Assembly: GCA_002312935.1 (NCBI GenBank)
Contig: DCAT01000184.1
Span: 587 to 19,138 of the forward strand
Reading direction: 5' to 3'
Length of the DNA: 18,552 nt
Source of the DNA: Oceanospirillaceae bacterium UBA1126
GTDB taxonomy: Bacteria; Pseudomonadota; Gammaproteobacteria; Pseudomonadales; Balneatricaceae
Shown here: piece after piece, positions 8,556 to 15,906 of the stretch
Numbering within the stretch: the stretch's first letter is position 1
Layout: every line of letters begins with the position of its first letter
Program-made: the position numbers and the translations under genes
Notes under the pieces: generated by a model
What the model saw: the letters and a program-made list of their open reading frames with translations, nothing else
What the model was told of the DNA's origin: nothing
Databases searched by the model: none

Positions 8556-9422
8556 ATGGATAGTCTCGCACTAAAAGCCTTTATGGCTGTTGCTCAACAG
8601 GGCTCGTTTTCACGGGCTGCAGATGAATTGTTCCTCACCCAACCTGCTGTGAGCAAACGCATTGTTAAGCTTGAAAACCAACTTAAAACCCGTTTGTTTG
8701 ATCGTATTGGACGAAATGTATCCTTAACTATTGCTGGGCAACATTTGTTACCTAAAGCTAAGGCCATTTTAGAAGCTATGGAACATACTGCAGACGAACT
8801 GACTAACCTGTCAGGTCGTGTAGGTGGGCGACTTAAAATTGCAACTAGCCATCACATTAGCCTGCATCGTCTGCCCACACCCCTAGGCAAATTTATAGCA
8901 CTCTACCCTCAAGTGGAACTTGATATTCAGTTTGCTGAGTCTGAGGTGATTTACGAAGGGGTTTTACAAGGCCGATGGCAACTGGGCATTATTACCCTCA
9001 ACCCAGAACCTCATGCTCAATTGCAGCAACGGTCTATTTGGCAAGATACTATGCAGTTTGTCGTGGCACCAGAGCACCCACTCAGCCAACATAATTCTGT
9101 AGATTTATCTCATTTAAGCAGCTTTCCTGCATTGCTAAGCAAAACCAACACCTTTACACGCAGGATCGTAGAACAAGATTTTGCAGCCCAAAACCTTGCT
9201 CTTAAAGTAGCCATGTCAACTAACAACTTAGATACCATTAGAATGATGGTGAGCATTGGTATGGGATGGAGTATTTTGCCTCAAACATTGATCAATTCGC
9301 AGATTAAGGTTATTGATACACTATCTAAACCCATTGTTAGACAATTAGGTACTGTATGGCACCCACAGCGAAGCTTATCAAATGCTGCTGAGGCATTTAT
9401 AGAGTTACTGAAAACGCCTTAA
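8556..9422 (+). CDS. LysR-family transcriptional regulator
   Basis: The protein is 288 residues with the standard LysR layout. The N-terminal winged helix-turn-helix lies at about residues 1-60 (FMAVAQQGSFSRAADELFLTQPAVSKRIVKLENQL). The effector-binding domain of two alpha/beta lobes runs from about 90 to the end. It is divergent from leuC across a 144-nt gap holding the leuC promoter, and a LysR gene in this place is common in Pseudomonas-like genomes. That points to control of the leucine operon, possibly with a pathway intermediate as effector, but the sequence does not show the ligand. The ribosome binding site is poor (AGG about 13 nt upstream), suggesting low expression. Two ATTCCAAT copies in the shared gap are possible half-sites, unproven. 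Confidence 0.88.
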   Translation: MDSLALKAFMAVAQQGSFSRAADELFLTQPAVSKRIVKLENQLKTRLFDRIGRNVSLTIAGQHLLPKAKAILEAMEHTADELTNLSGRVGGRLKIATSHHISLHRLPTPLGKFIALYPQVELDIQFAESEVIYEGVLQGRWQLGIITLNPEPHAQLQQRSIWQDTMQFVVAPEHPLSQHNSVDLSHLSSFPALLSKTNTFTRRIVEQDFAAQNLALKVAMSTNNLDTIRMMVSIGMGWSILPQTLINSQIKVIDTLSKPIVRQLGTVWHPQRSLSNAAEAFIELLKTP

Positions 9423-9549
9423 ATGTAGCCACTTATTACAACATAAAATGTTTAATTATTTTTCTATAAAAAATATTCGTTAACAGGTGATTATCTTATT
9501 CCCAACAGGGCAAACGTAGTTTAGAATGCGCAAATTATATGAGGGATAA

Positions 9550-9580
9550 TAGCCATACAACATTAGTTGTATATAGGCTA
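9550..9580 (+). promoter_or_regulatory. Palindrome/hairpin in front of the GbdR-like gene
   Basis: A 7-bp inverted repeat ATACAAC-ATTA-GTTGTAT is extended by outer arms TAGCC and GGCTA with a 3-nt bulge. It sits 25 nt before the ATG at 9606 and just after a GATAAT box (9545-9550) that could be the -10 of this gene. It could be an operator for auto-control or a leader RNA stem-loop. The T-tract after it is only three bases, so a terminator for the upstream LysR gene is less likely. Confidence 0.4.
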
Positions 9581-9605
9581 TTTAAAAAATAATAAAGAGG
9601 CAGCT

Positions 9606-10721
9606 ATGTCCGAAAAGAAACCTATCCGCTACGCTTTTTTGCAAATCCCTAATTACTCTATGGTAACCTTCTCGTCTGCTGTTGCCAGCCTTCGCGGTGC
9701 TAACTACATTAGCAAAGAAACGCTTTATGAATGGGAAGTGGTGTCGATGGACGGCGCACCCGTTACTGCAAGTGTCGGCTTCGAAGTGACCCCTACCATT
9801 CACGTTAATGATTTAAACTTAAATGGCTTAGAAGCCATTATAGTCTGTGGTGGCACTTATATAGATCGTGCCTATGATAAAAGCACCTTGTCTTTTTTAC
9901 GCAAAGTAGCCAATGCAAAAATTAATATCGGATCTACCTGCACTGGCAGCTATTTATTAGCTGCCGCCGGATTACTTGATGGCTACAAATCTACTATTCA
10001 TTGGGAAAACCTCGCCAGTATGCGTGAAGAATTTCCGAATGTACTCATGTCATCTAACTTATTTGCCATCGATCGTGATCGATTTACCTGTTCTGGCGGA
10101 AATTCATCCTTAGATATGATGCTGCAGTTTGTAAGCAACCACCATGGTCCAGAATTAGCAGCAGCTGTGTCTGAAATGTTTATCATGGAGCGTATACGAG
10201 ACCACCATGATACTCAGCGTATTCCATTACGCTTGCACTTAGGCAATAGCCAACCTAAGTTAATTGAAGCTGTGGCCCTGATGGAGGCTAATTTAGAAGA
10301 AACGATCAGCTTAGATGATTTGGCACATTACGTAGGTGTCTCTCGTCGCCAGCTAGAGCGGCTATTCCAAAAGCACCTTAAGTGTGTACCGTCACGATAT
10401 TATTTAGAATTACGCCTTAACCGGGCTCGCCAGCTTTTATTACAAACTAACCTCTCTATTATTGATGTTTCTTTGGCTTGTGGCTTTGTATCAGCGCCTC
10501 ATTTTTCTAAGTGTTACCGAGACTTTTTTGGCATTCCACCACGGGAAGAGCGCCGTCGCTTCTCACCGGGTCAAAGTGTGCGTGCAGCTGAAGAAAGTCT
10601 TAACAAAAGCAACCAGTCACATGCTGAGAAATTAGCTTTAGAAGGCATTTTGGAGAAGGCTGAGGAAGGCATTAACCAAAGCATGAACGCAGACACCCAA
10701 GGTATCTTACCTGATCAATAG
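9606..10721 (+). CDS. GlxA/AraC-family regulator, GbdR-like
   Basis: The protein is 371 residues from the ATG at 9606, which has GAGG at 5-nt spacing; an upstream in-frame TTG at 9567 lies in the hairpin and is rejected. Residues ~8-190 form a DJ-1/PfpI (type 1 glutamine amidotransferase-like) ligand-sensing domain, with Cys112 in STCTGSYLLA and HWE at 132-134. Residues ~220-315 form an AraC-type double helix-turn-helix (ISLDDLAHYVGVSRRQLERLFQKHL ... SIIDVSLACGFVSAPHFSKCYRDFFGIPP). The segments VALMEANLEE, VSRRQLERLFQK, CGFVSAPHFSKCYR and FGIPPREER resemble, from memory, Pseudomonas GbdR, which senses glycine betaine and dimethylglycine. It converges on the minus-strand corrinoid operon, so it is the likely regulator of that cluster. 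A carnitine-type (CdhR) specificity cannot be excluded. The last ~50 residues are charged and probably disordered. Confidence 0.87.
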   Translation: MSEKKPIRYAFLQIPNYSMVTFSSAVASLRGANYISKETLYEWEVVSMDGAPVTASVGFEVTPTIHVNDLNLNGLEAIIVCGGTYIDRAYDKSTLSFLRKVANAKINIGSTCTGSYLLAAAGLLDGYKSTIHWENLASMREEFPNVLMSSNLFAIDRDRFTCSGGNSSLDMMLQFVSNHHGPELAAAVSEMFIMERIRDHHDTQRIPLRLHLGNSQPKLIEAVALMEANLEETISLDDLAHYVGVSRRQLERLFQKHLKCVPSRYYLELRLNRARQLLLQTNLSIIDVSLACGFVSAPHFSKCYRDFFGIPPREERRRFSPGQSVRAAEESLNKSNQSHAEKLALEGILEKAEEGINQSMNADTQGILPDQ

Positions 10722-10735
10722 CCACCTAATAAAAC

Positions 10736-11509
10736 TCATGCATTGAGAATAGCTATCGCCAGCTCACTGCCAGGGAGTTCTAAAGCGGCGATCCACACCA
10801 TCATACCAATAAGTGATGCGGCAGTGAGCAGGTACCAAATTAGGCTAAATACTATACCGTAGGTATTGAGCTTAGGCTTAGGGTCTTGATCGAAACTATT
10901 CCAGTCAGCCAACAAATCAACCAAACCCATAATCCCAAAAAAGCCTATCAGCGCGAAGCCTTGGGTAAAACTGTAGCCAATTAATACCCCAGAAATAACG
11001 ACCAGTCCTACATAGATGAATCGACTTCGCCCAGAGTACACCAAGGCTTTAACCACACGACCACCATCTAACGGGTAAATTGGTAGTAGGTTGACCAAGT
11101 TAACCAATGCACTGACAGAGGCCACTAGGCCTACGAAATGATTGTCTGTAATCACAAAACCTATAAAAAAAGCCACACTCATGGCTAAGCCAAAAACAGG
11201 CCCCATCATCGCAATATAGAGCTCCTGCCAGTGTGTTTTTGGACTGTCACCTACAGCAACACCGCCAACAAAAGGAATAATGTAAATGCCCTTTGTAGGT
11301 ATACCAAAACGTTTCATGGCTCGAATATGACCATATTCGTGGAACATTAAAATAGCCAATAGTGTCACTGCAAACTCAAAACTGAGCATAATAGTCCAGC
11401 CAGATAGCGCCATAGCCACCAGTGCCACCTTAAAAACCTTAACACTCTTAAATAGCTTTAGGGCAATACCTATCATCACACCCATACGTGCACGATTATT
11501 CGTTTGCAT
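10736..11509 (-). CDS. M50-family (site-2-protease-like) membrane metalloprotease
   Basis: The 257-residue protein is mostly hydrophobic, with about six membrane segments. It has the zinc motif HEYGH at residues 57-61 inside the second segment. The second conserved site, NLLPIYPLDGGR, contributes Asp148 and follows the N-x-x-P-x-x-x-L-D-G pattern. These are the catalytic features of intramembrane S2P/SpoIVFB-like proteases, so an active enzyme is expected. No PDZ domain or CBS pair is visible, so it is a minimal form. It starts only 5 nt after the stop of the corrinoid-activator gene, with GAGG upstream, so it is probably co-transcribed and coupled. Its substrate is unknown; a role tied to the one-carbon genes is inferred only from position. 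It is convergent with the GbdR-like gene, with no terminator visible in the 14-nt gap. Confidence 0.88.
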   Translation of the reverse strand: MQTNNRARMGVMIGIALKLFKSVKVFKVALVAMALSGWTIMLSFEFAVTLLAILMFHEYGHIRAMKRFGIPTKGIYIIPFVGGVAVGDSPKTHWQELYIAMMGPVFGLAMSVAFFIGFVITDNHFVGLVASVSALVNLVNLLPIYPLDGGRVVKALVYSGRSRFIYVGLVVISGVLIGYSFTQGFALIGFFGIMGLVDLLADWNSFDQDPKPKLNTYGIVFSLIWYLLTAASLIGMMVWIAALELPGSELAIAILNA

Positions 11510-11514
11510 GCTTC

Positions 11515-13545
11515 TTACCCTCTGCGTCGGCGACGTTTCTTGTCGCCATTTTCTGATTCAGCACTAGCTTCCTTAAGGGGTGGTAAAGTGACTACTTTTT
11601 CTAACTCTGGGAATGCGTCTACTTTGTTAGGAAACGCCATTGCATCAATAAATAATTGTTGGAAATCTGGTTCTACAGCTGTTTCAATTTTTTCAATACT
11701 GCGCACTACCTGTTCAATTTCTACGCGTGACGCTTCGTTGAGCAAAGCGATACGGGCACCCGTGCCAGCAGCATTGCCAGCAGAAGACACTTCATTTAAC
11801 GCACAGTCTGGAATCAAGCCTAAAACCATGGCGTACTTGACATCAATATGGCTGCCAAAAGCCCCAGCAAAACGAATACGATCCACTTTATCTACTTGCT
11901 GATACTGCATCAACAACTTAACCCCTGCGTATAACGCTGCTTTAGCTAACTGGATAGCCCGGATGTCATTTTGCATGATTTTCACAGCACCACGAGTTTC
12001 TGTGGATGGCATAATTTCATATGAAAATGTTCGACCATCTGGCTGAATCCTAGGATTGGTAGCCGCTAAACTACCATCTACAACGCCATCTTGGGTGATC
12101 ACCCCGGCTAAGTACATCTCTGCCACAACTTCAATAATGCCCGAACCACATATCCCCGTAATACCAGTCTTTTCAGTGGCTGCATCAAAACCTTCTTCAT
12201 CAGACCATAGTTCACAACTAATCACTTGAAAGCGGGGTTCCAAGGTGACCGGATCAATACGAATACGCTCAATGGCCCCTGCTGCAGCACGCTGACCACA
12301 ACTAATTTGGGCACCCTCAAACGCTGGCCCTGTTGGACTGGAACACGCAACTAGGCGATGTCGATTGCCCAATACAATTTCAGCGTTGGTGCCAACATCT
12401 ACCAACAAGGTCATTTCATCATGATTGTAAGGTTCTTCTGCTAAAACCATGCCTGCAGTATCTGCGCCTACGTGGCCGGCTATGCACGGCAACAAGTACG
12501 CACGTGCTTGCGAATTCAGATTTACACCCATATCACGGGCTAATATGTTCACTGCCATGTCTGTGGCCAAAGCAAAAGGCGCGCCACCTAGCTCTATAGG
12601 ATTAATCCCTAATAACAAATGGTGCATGATTGGGTTAGCAACAAAGGTAATTTCTAATAAATCTGCAGTTTCACATTCAGCTTGTTTCACTAAGTCTGTC
12701 ACTAAGCCATTAATCGCTTCGCGCACAGCATTAGTCATGTCCACTTCACCACCCGGATTCATCATCACATAAGACACCCGGCTCATGAGGTCCTCACCAA
12801 AACGAATCTGTGGGTTCATGACACCTGAACTAGCAACAACTTCACCACTAGACAAATTACATAGGTGAGCAGCAATAGTGGTGGAGCCTACATCTACAGC
12901 AACACCAAAGATTCTGTCCTTTAAACCAGGCCAAAGGGCAACGATTTGCTCGCCTTGACGCACAGCAACGGTGACACCCCAATTTCCTGCTCTTAAAATA
13001 GGTTGTATGGTGGCCAGCAGCGCTACATCATAAGACAGATTAAGCAATTGCCAATCTGCTTCTAAGGCGTTCAGCAGGCGTCTTAAATCACCTGAAGGGT
13101 CGTGCATGTCTGGTTCTTGTACTTCTACGTAGTAAAGACGCACCAAAGGGTTAATGTCTATGTCGTGGTGCTCAGCGTCCTTTCGAACCATCTGGTGATG
13201 CACTTGGCTTTCTGCTGGCACATCCACCACAATGTCTTTAAGCACCTTGGTGTGGCAACTTAAGCGTCGGCCCGGCTTTAGTCCCCTGCGTTCTGCAAAT
13301 TTAAGTTCTGGGGCAGTAATAGGCTCTAAGCTATCTGCAGTAGAGGTAATACCAAATTTGGCAAATTCACCTTCACTCACAAAAATTTGGCAACGACCAC
13401 AAATGCCTCTTGCACCGCACACAGAGTCTATATCAACATTAAGATAACGAGCCGCTTGCAACAAGGGCGTACCCACAGGGAAACGCCCACGTTTACCGGA
13501 GGGAGTAAATACTACTAAAGCATCATCGGTATTAGTTTGACTCAT
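11515..13545 (-). CDS. Ferredoxin-ASKHA reductive activator of corrinoid protein (RACo/RamA type)
   Basis: Such proteins use ATP to drive one-electron reduction of inactive Co(II) corrinoid to Co(I), rescuing methyltransferase carriers. The protein is 676 residues. The N-terminal 2Fe-2S ferredoxin domain has Cys43, Cys49, Cys52 and Cys97 (CGARGICGRC ... LSCHTK). A linker to about 210 precedes a C-terminal ASKHA ATPase domain with phosphate loops at 214-225 (GVAVDVGSTTIA) and 380-393 (LLVDVGTNAEIVLG), plus GITGICGSGIIEV. The 2Fe-2S cluster matches bacterial RACo, whereas archaeal RamA carries 4Fe-4S clusters. The protein ends KKRRRRRG, with the five arginines written by five different codons. 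The start is ATG at 13545 with GAG upstream. It is separated from the upstream methyltransferase gene by an intrinsic terminator, so it may be made at a lower level than the carrier. Confidence 0.9.
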   Translation of the reverse strand: MSQTNTDDALVVFTPSGKRGRFPVGTPLLQAARYLNVDIDSVCGARGICGRCQIFVSEGEFAKFGITSTADSLEPITAPELKFAERRGLKPGRRLSCHTKVLKDIVVDVPAESQVHHQMVRKDAEHHDIDINPLVRLYYVEVQEPDMHDPSGDLRRLLNALEADWQLLNLSYDVALLATIQPILRAGNWGVTVAVRQGEQIVALWPGLKDRIFGVAVDVGSTTIAAHLCNLSSGEVVASSGVMNPQIRFGEDLMSRVSYVMMNPGGEVDMTNAVREAINGLVTDLVKQAECETADLLEITFVANPIMHHLLLGINPIELGGAPFALATDMAVNILARDMGVNLNSQARAYLLPCIAGHVGADTAGMVLAEEPYNHDEMTLLVDVGTNAEIVLGNRHRLVACSSPTGPAFEGAQISCGQRAAAGAIERIRIDPVTLEPRFQVISCELWSDEEGFDAATEKTGITGICGSGIIEVVAEMYLAGVITQDGVVDGSLAATNPRIQPDGRTFSYEIMPSTETRGAVKIMQNDIRAIQLAKAALYAGVKLLMQYQQVDKVDRIRFAGAFGSHIDVKYAMVLGLIPDCALNEVSSAGNAAGTGARIALLNEASRVEIEQVVRSIEKIETAVEPDFQQLFIDAMAFPNKVDAFPELEKVVTLPPLKEASAESENGDKKRRRRRG

Positions 13546-13617
13546 AAGGTCATCTCAATATTTTATGGTAAGGCTAGGTAAAATTAACCCTACATAATTA
13601 ATGTTTTAAATTTGCAC

Positions 13618-13638
13618 AAAAAAGGGCCTATGAGGCCC
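13618..13638 (-). terminator. Intrinsic terminator between methyltransferase and activator genes
   Basis: The arms GGGCCT and AGGCCC around an ATG loop form a 6-bp GC-rich stem. On the minus strand it is followed by six T residues (13623-13618). It lies 32 nt past the stop of the methyltransferase gene and 73 nt before the activator start. It would end most transcripts of the carrier/MTHFR/methyltransferase genes here. The activator and protease would then depend on read-through or on a separate promoter that I could not define. Confidence 0.8.
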
Positions 13639-13669
13639 ATTTATTTATCTATCGCTCACCAATGCTGAC

Positions 13670-14572
13670 CTAAACACTGCGACGACGACCACCAGTGCGG
13701 CCACCGCGAGAACCAACACCCACTGCATTTGGATCACGATAGGCTTTAATCCAATCTTTACATTCTGGATCGTGGCCCATCATTAGGTTGCCACCACGCA
13801 CACCCAGCATCACCTCGGGGTGCATTGGGTTGATAATAGCAGAAGTCATACCCGAGGCAACAGCACAAGCAATAAACGCACAGTTTACGCCATTGCGGTT
13901 AGGTAGACCAAAACTAAAGTTGGAGGCACCACATGTCGTATTCACTTTAAGCTCAGTACGCAGGCGGTGAACAAGCTCCATTACCTGACGTCCAGAAGTG
14001 TTGATGGCCCCCACTGGCATAACCAAAGGATCTACCACAACGTCTGACGCTGGAATGCCATAATCAGCGGCTCGCTGAACAATCTTCTTAGCCACTTCAA
14101 AACGTACATTAATGTCTTGTGAAATACCTGTCTCATCATTAGATATGGCCACTACTGCTGCGCCATATTTCTTAACTAAGGGCAACACACGGTCCAAGGA
14201 TTCATCTTCTCCTGTTACCGAGTTTAACAAGGCCTTGCCTTTATAAACTGCAAGACCTGCTTCTAGGGCCTCAATAATGGAGGAATCAATACATAAAGGC
14301 ACATCAACTAAAGACTGAACCAATTGAATTGTTTTAGCCAAGATAGCGGGCTCATCGGCTAATGGAATACCAGCATTAATGTCTAAGATCATGGCACCTG
14401 CAGCAACCTGTGCCAATGCATCAGCTTCTACACGGCTGAAATCGCCATTTTTCATCTCTTCAGCCAATAGCTTACGGCCAGTAGGGTTGATACGTTCGCC
14501 AATAACTGCGAAAGGACGATCAAAACCAATTACAACTTCTTTGGTAGCGGAGCTGATAATAGTATCAGTCAT
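13670..14572 (-). CDS. Methyltetrahydrofolate:corrinoid methyltransferase (MtgA/AcsE-like, pterin-binding family)
   Basis: This enzyme moves a methyl group between a corrinoid protein and tetrahydrofolate. Here the likely direction is methyl-corrinoid to methyl-THF. The 300-residue protein is a dihydropteroate-synthase-like barrel: IGERINPTGRK at 24-34, LDINAG with Asp64, CIDSS with Asp96, NSVTGE with Asn117, and GASNFSFGLPNR with Asn218, matching the pterin-binding Asp/Asn set of AcsE/MeTr. I chose ATG at 14572 because AGGA lies 7 nt upstream; a TTG at 14620 would run over the end of the MTHFR gap without support. It ends in an arginine-rich tail, GGRTGGRRRSV. It stands alone, not fused to MetH-like domains, and sits 55 nt after the MTHFR gene. 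Confidence 0.88.
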   Translation of the reverse strand: MTDTIISSATKEVVIGFDRPFAVIGERINPTGRKLLAEEMKNGDFSRVEADALAQVAAGAMILDINAGIPLADEPAILAKTIQLVQSLVDVPLCIDSSIIEALEAGLAVYKGKALLNSVTGEDESLDRVLPLVKKYGAAVVAISNDETGISQDINVRFEVAKKIVQRAADYGIPASDVVVDPLVMPVGAINTSGRQVMELVHRLRTELKVNTTCGASNFSFGLPNRNGVNCAFIACAVASGMTSAIINPMHPEVMLGVRGGNLMMGHDPECKDWIKAYRDPNAVGVGSRGGRTGGRRRSV

Positions 14573-14627
14573 GTAAAATTCCTGCTTTAGGGTGTAATAA
14601 AAGCCAGTCACCTGGCCCAAAAATTAA

Positions 14628-15569
14628 TTAAGAGTTAACTGTGAAGCTTTTGCCGTTCAGTTCAAAATAGCCATCTTGCACTTGGTACATCCATGCAGCA
14701 GATTTTTTTAAGCCGCCTAATGGGTATAAGTGACACTGAGCAATCAAGCACTCTGGATCGTTATGCATACCGGTCACTATATCGCGCATCAACTCACTTG
14801 GCTCTGAGGAAGGAGCGTTGACGTATTTACCCAAAAATGAGTCTTTAAGGCCCAGCTTCACCATATTCATCGGATTACGCGTTAAGAAACGCACCGATGC
14901 ACCCACACCACAGTGAGCGGCATGACGCATAAGTGTTTTGATGGTGGCAATGCCAGGCACACCAATGTGTATCGGTAATTTATTGCCTGCCGCACGAATA
15001 TCACGTTCCCATGCAAAAATAGGCTCTGCTTCAAACGCAAACTGTGTGGCTAAATATAAGCTCATGTCTGTTTGCTTAGCAAAATCGTTCTTTTCTTTAA
15101 TTGCCAGAGCACACGCCTCTGGGCTGATATCAGGACTGCCTTCTGGATGACCGGCAAGGCCCATTTTCAAAATGCCATACTTTTCAAACAAACCCGTTTG
15201 TAGTACTTCTATTGATGACGCAAAATCGCCTACCGGTGTATTGACACCGCCACCAATTAATAAACCTTCAGTGACCCCTGTTTCACCTTGGAGTAAAGCA
15301 AGGTTTTCTTCCAAAAATTTGGCAGAAGGAATAGACCGAGCCGCGAAATGTGGCACTGGGTTAAAGCCTTCGTCCTTGAGGCGACGGACAGTGGAGACCG
15401 TATCTGCAAAGTCTGAACCCGGCAAAAAAGTTACGTATACGGTACAACCTGGGCGCAATAGTTGCCTAAAGTCAGCTACTTTAGCAGCACCACCTGGGGT
15501 AACTTCTACCGTAGTTTTTTGCATTAAATTAATAATGGCTTGTTTTTCCGCAACTGCATTTAACGCCAT
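14628..15569 (-). CDS. Divergent methylenetetrahydrofolate reductase (MetF family)
   Basis: MetF-family flavoproteins interconvert 5-methyl-THF and 5,10-methylene-THF. In this operon the enzyme probably runs toward methylene-THF. The 313-residue protein keeps the family core: VEVTP near residue 22 (site of the catalytic Glu of FEFFPP), a PHFAARS strand at 73-79, AGHPEGSPD at 139-147, TQFAFEAEPIFAW at 175-187 and HIGVPGIATIKTL at 201-213. The FAD-binding segments differ markedly from E. coli MetF (for example LLIGGG in place of LRGD). It resembles the second, catabolic MetF seen with corrinoid methyl-oxidation systems such as the chloromethane (cmu) pathway. ATG at 15569 has TTGGAG upstream. 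A hairpin with a T-tract lies between it and the preceding gene. Confidence 0.83.
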   Translation of the reverse strand: MALNAVAEKQAIINLMQKTTVEVTPGGAAKVADFRQLLRPGCTVYVTFLPGSDFADTVSTVRRLKDEGFNPVPHFAARSIPSAKFLEENLALLQGETGVTEGLLIGGGVNTPVGDFASSIEVLQTGLFEKYGILKMGLAGHPEGSPDISPEACALAIKEKNDFAKQTDMSLYLATQFAFEAEPIFAWERDIRAAGNKLPIHIGVPGIATIKTLMRHAAHCGVGASVRFLTRNPMNMVKLGLKDSFLGKYVNAPSSEPSELMRDIVTGMHNDPECLIAQCHLYPLGGLKKSAAWMYQVQDGYFELNGKSFTVNS

Positions 15570-15581
15570 GGATACTTCTCC

Positions 15582-15607
15582 AAAAAAATAAGGCTAGATT
15601 TCCAGCC
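15582..15607 (-). terminator. Hairpin with T-tract inside the operon (partial terminator or attenuator)
   Basis: On the minus strand GGCTGG-AAAT-CTAGCC forms a 6-bp stem with one G-U pair, followed by TTATTTTTTT. It starts 2 nt past the stop of the 98-residue protein gene, and its T-tract runs straight into the ribosome binding site (GGAG) of the MTHFR gene. The stem is weaker than the other two terminators, so partial termination or mRNA stabilisation is more likely than a full stop. Confidence 0.55.
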
Positions 15608-15609
15608 AA

Positions 15610-15906
15610 TTACTCTGCAATACCGCCAGCAGCCACTAATACTGCTAAACGCTCATCGGTGTACTCAGCTTCAAGCTGGTTAACAGTGGCTTCTAGTACA
15701 GCTTCTAAATCATCACCACAGCTTGTGGTATCACGACGCCATTCTGATAAGTAACCATCACTTCCATAAAGCCCAGAGCGCATTGCAGCTTTATCTACAG
15801 CTTTTTCGAAACGCTCTTCTAGTGGACGCTTTGCACTCGTACGACCTTGTTTAACTATTACTTGGGCTGGAATATCACGCCACATAACGATGGTTAGCTT
15901 GGCCAT
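15610..15906 (-). CDS. Small 'virulence factor'-family protein of the corrinoid one-carbon cluster
   Basis: The 98-residue protein opens MAKLTIVMWRDIPAQVIVKQGRTSAKRP and then has a mixed helical region with SEWRRDTTSCGDDLEAVLEATVNQLEAEY. I recognise it as the small conserved family labelled 'virulence factor' in protein databases. That label does not describe this context. There is no signal peptide or membrane segment, so it is probably cytoplasmic. Its start overlaps the end of the DUF1638 gene by 13 nt, which indicates translational coupling and probably joint function. Its place between the corrinoid carrier and the folate enzymes suggests an accessory role in methyl transfer or carrier maintenance. 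Its biochemical function is unknown to me. Confidence 0.75.
   Translation of the reverse strand: MAKLTIVMWRDIPAQVIVKQGRTSAKRPLEERFEKAVDKAAMRSGLYGSDGYLSEWRRDTTSCGDDLEAVLEATVNQLEAEYTDERLAVLVAAGGIAE

Noticed and set aside
11504..11902. 132-residue plus-strand frame opposite the end of the activator gene
   Set aside because: Antisense to the conserved ASKHA domain, low-complexity Ser/Ala/Arg content, no family resemblance.
15610..15906. Reading the 98-residue protein as a pathogenicity gene from its family name
   Set aside because: Gene context is one-carbon metabolism, there is no secretion signal, and nothing else in the window relates to virulence.
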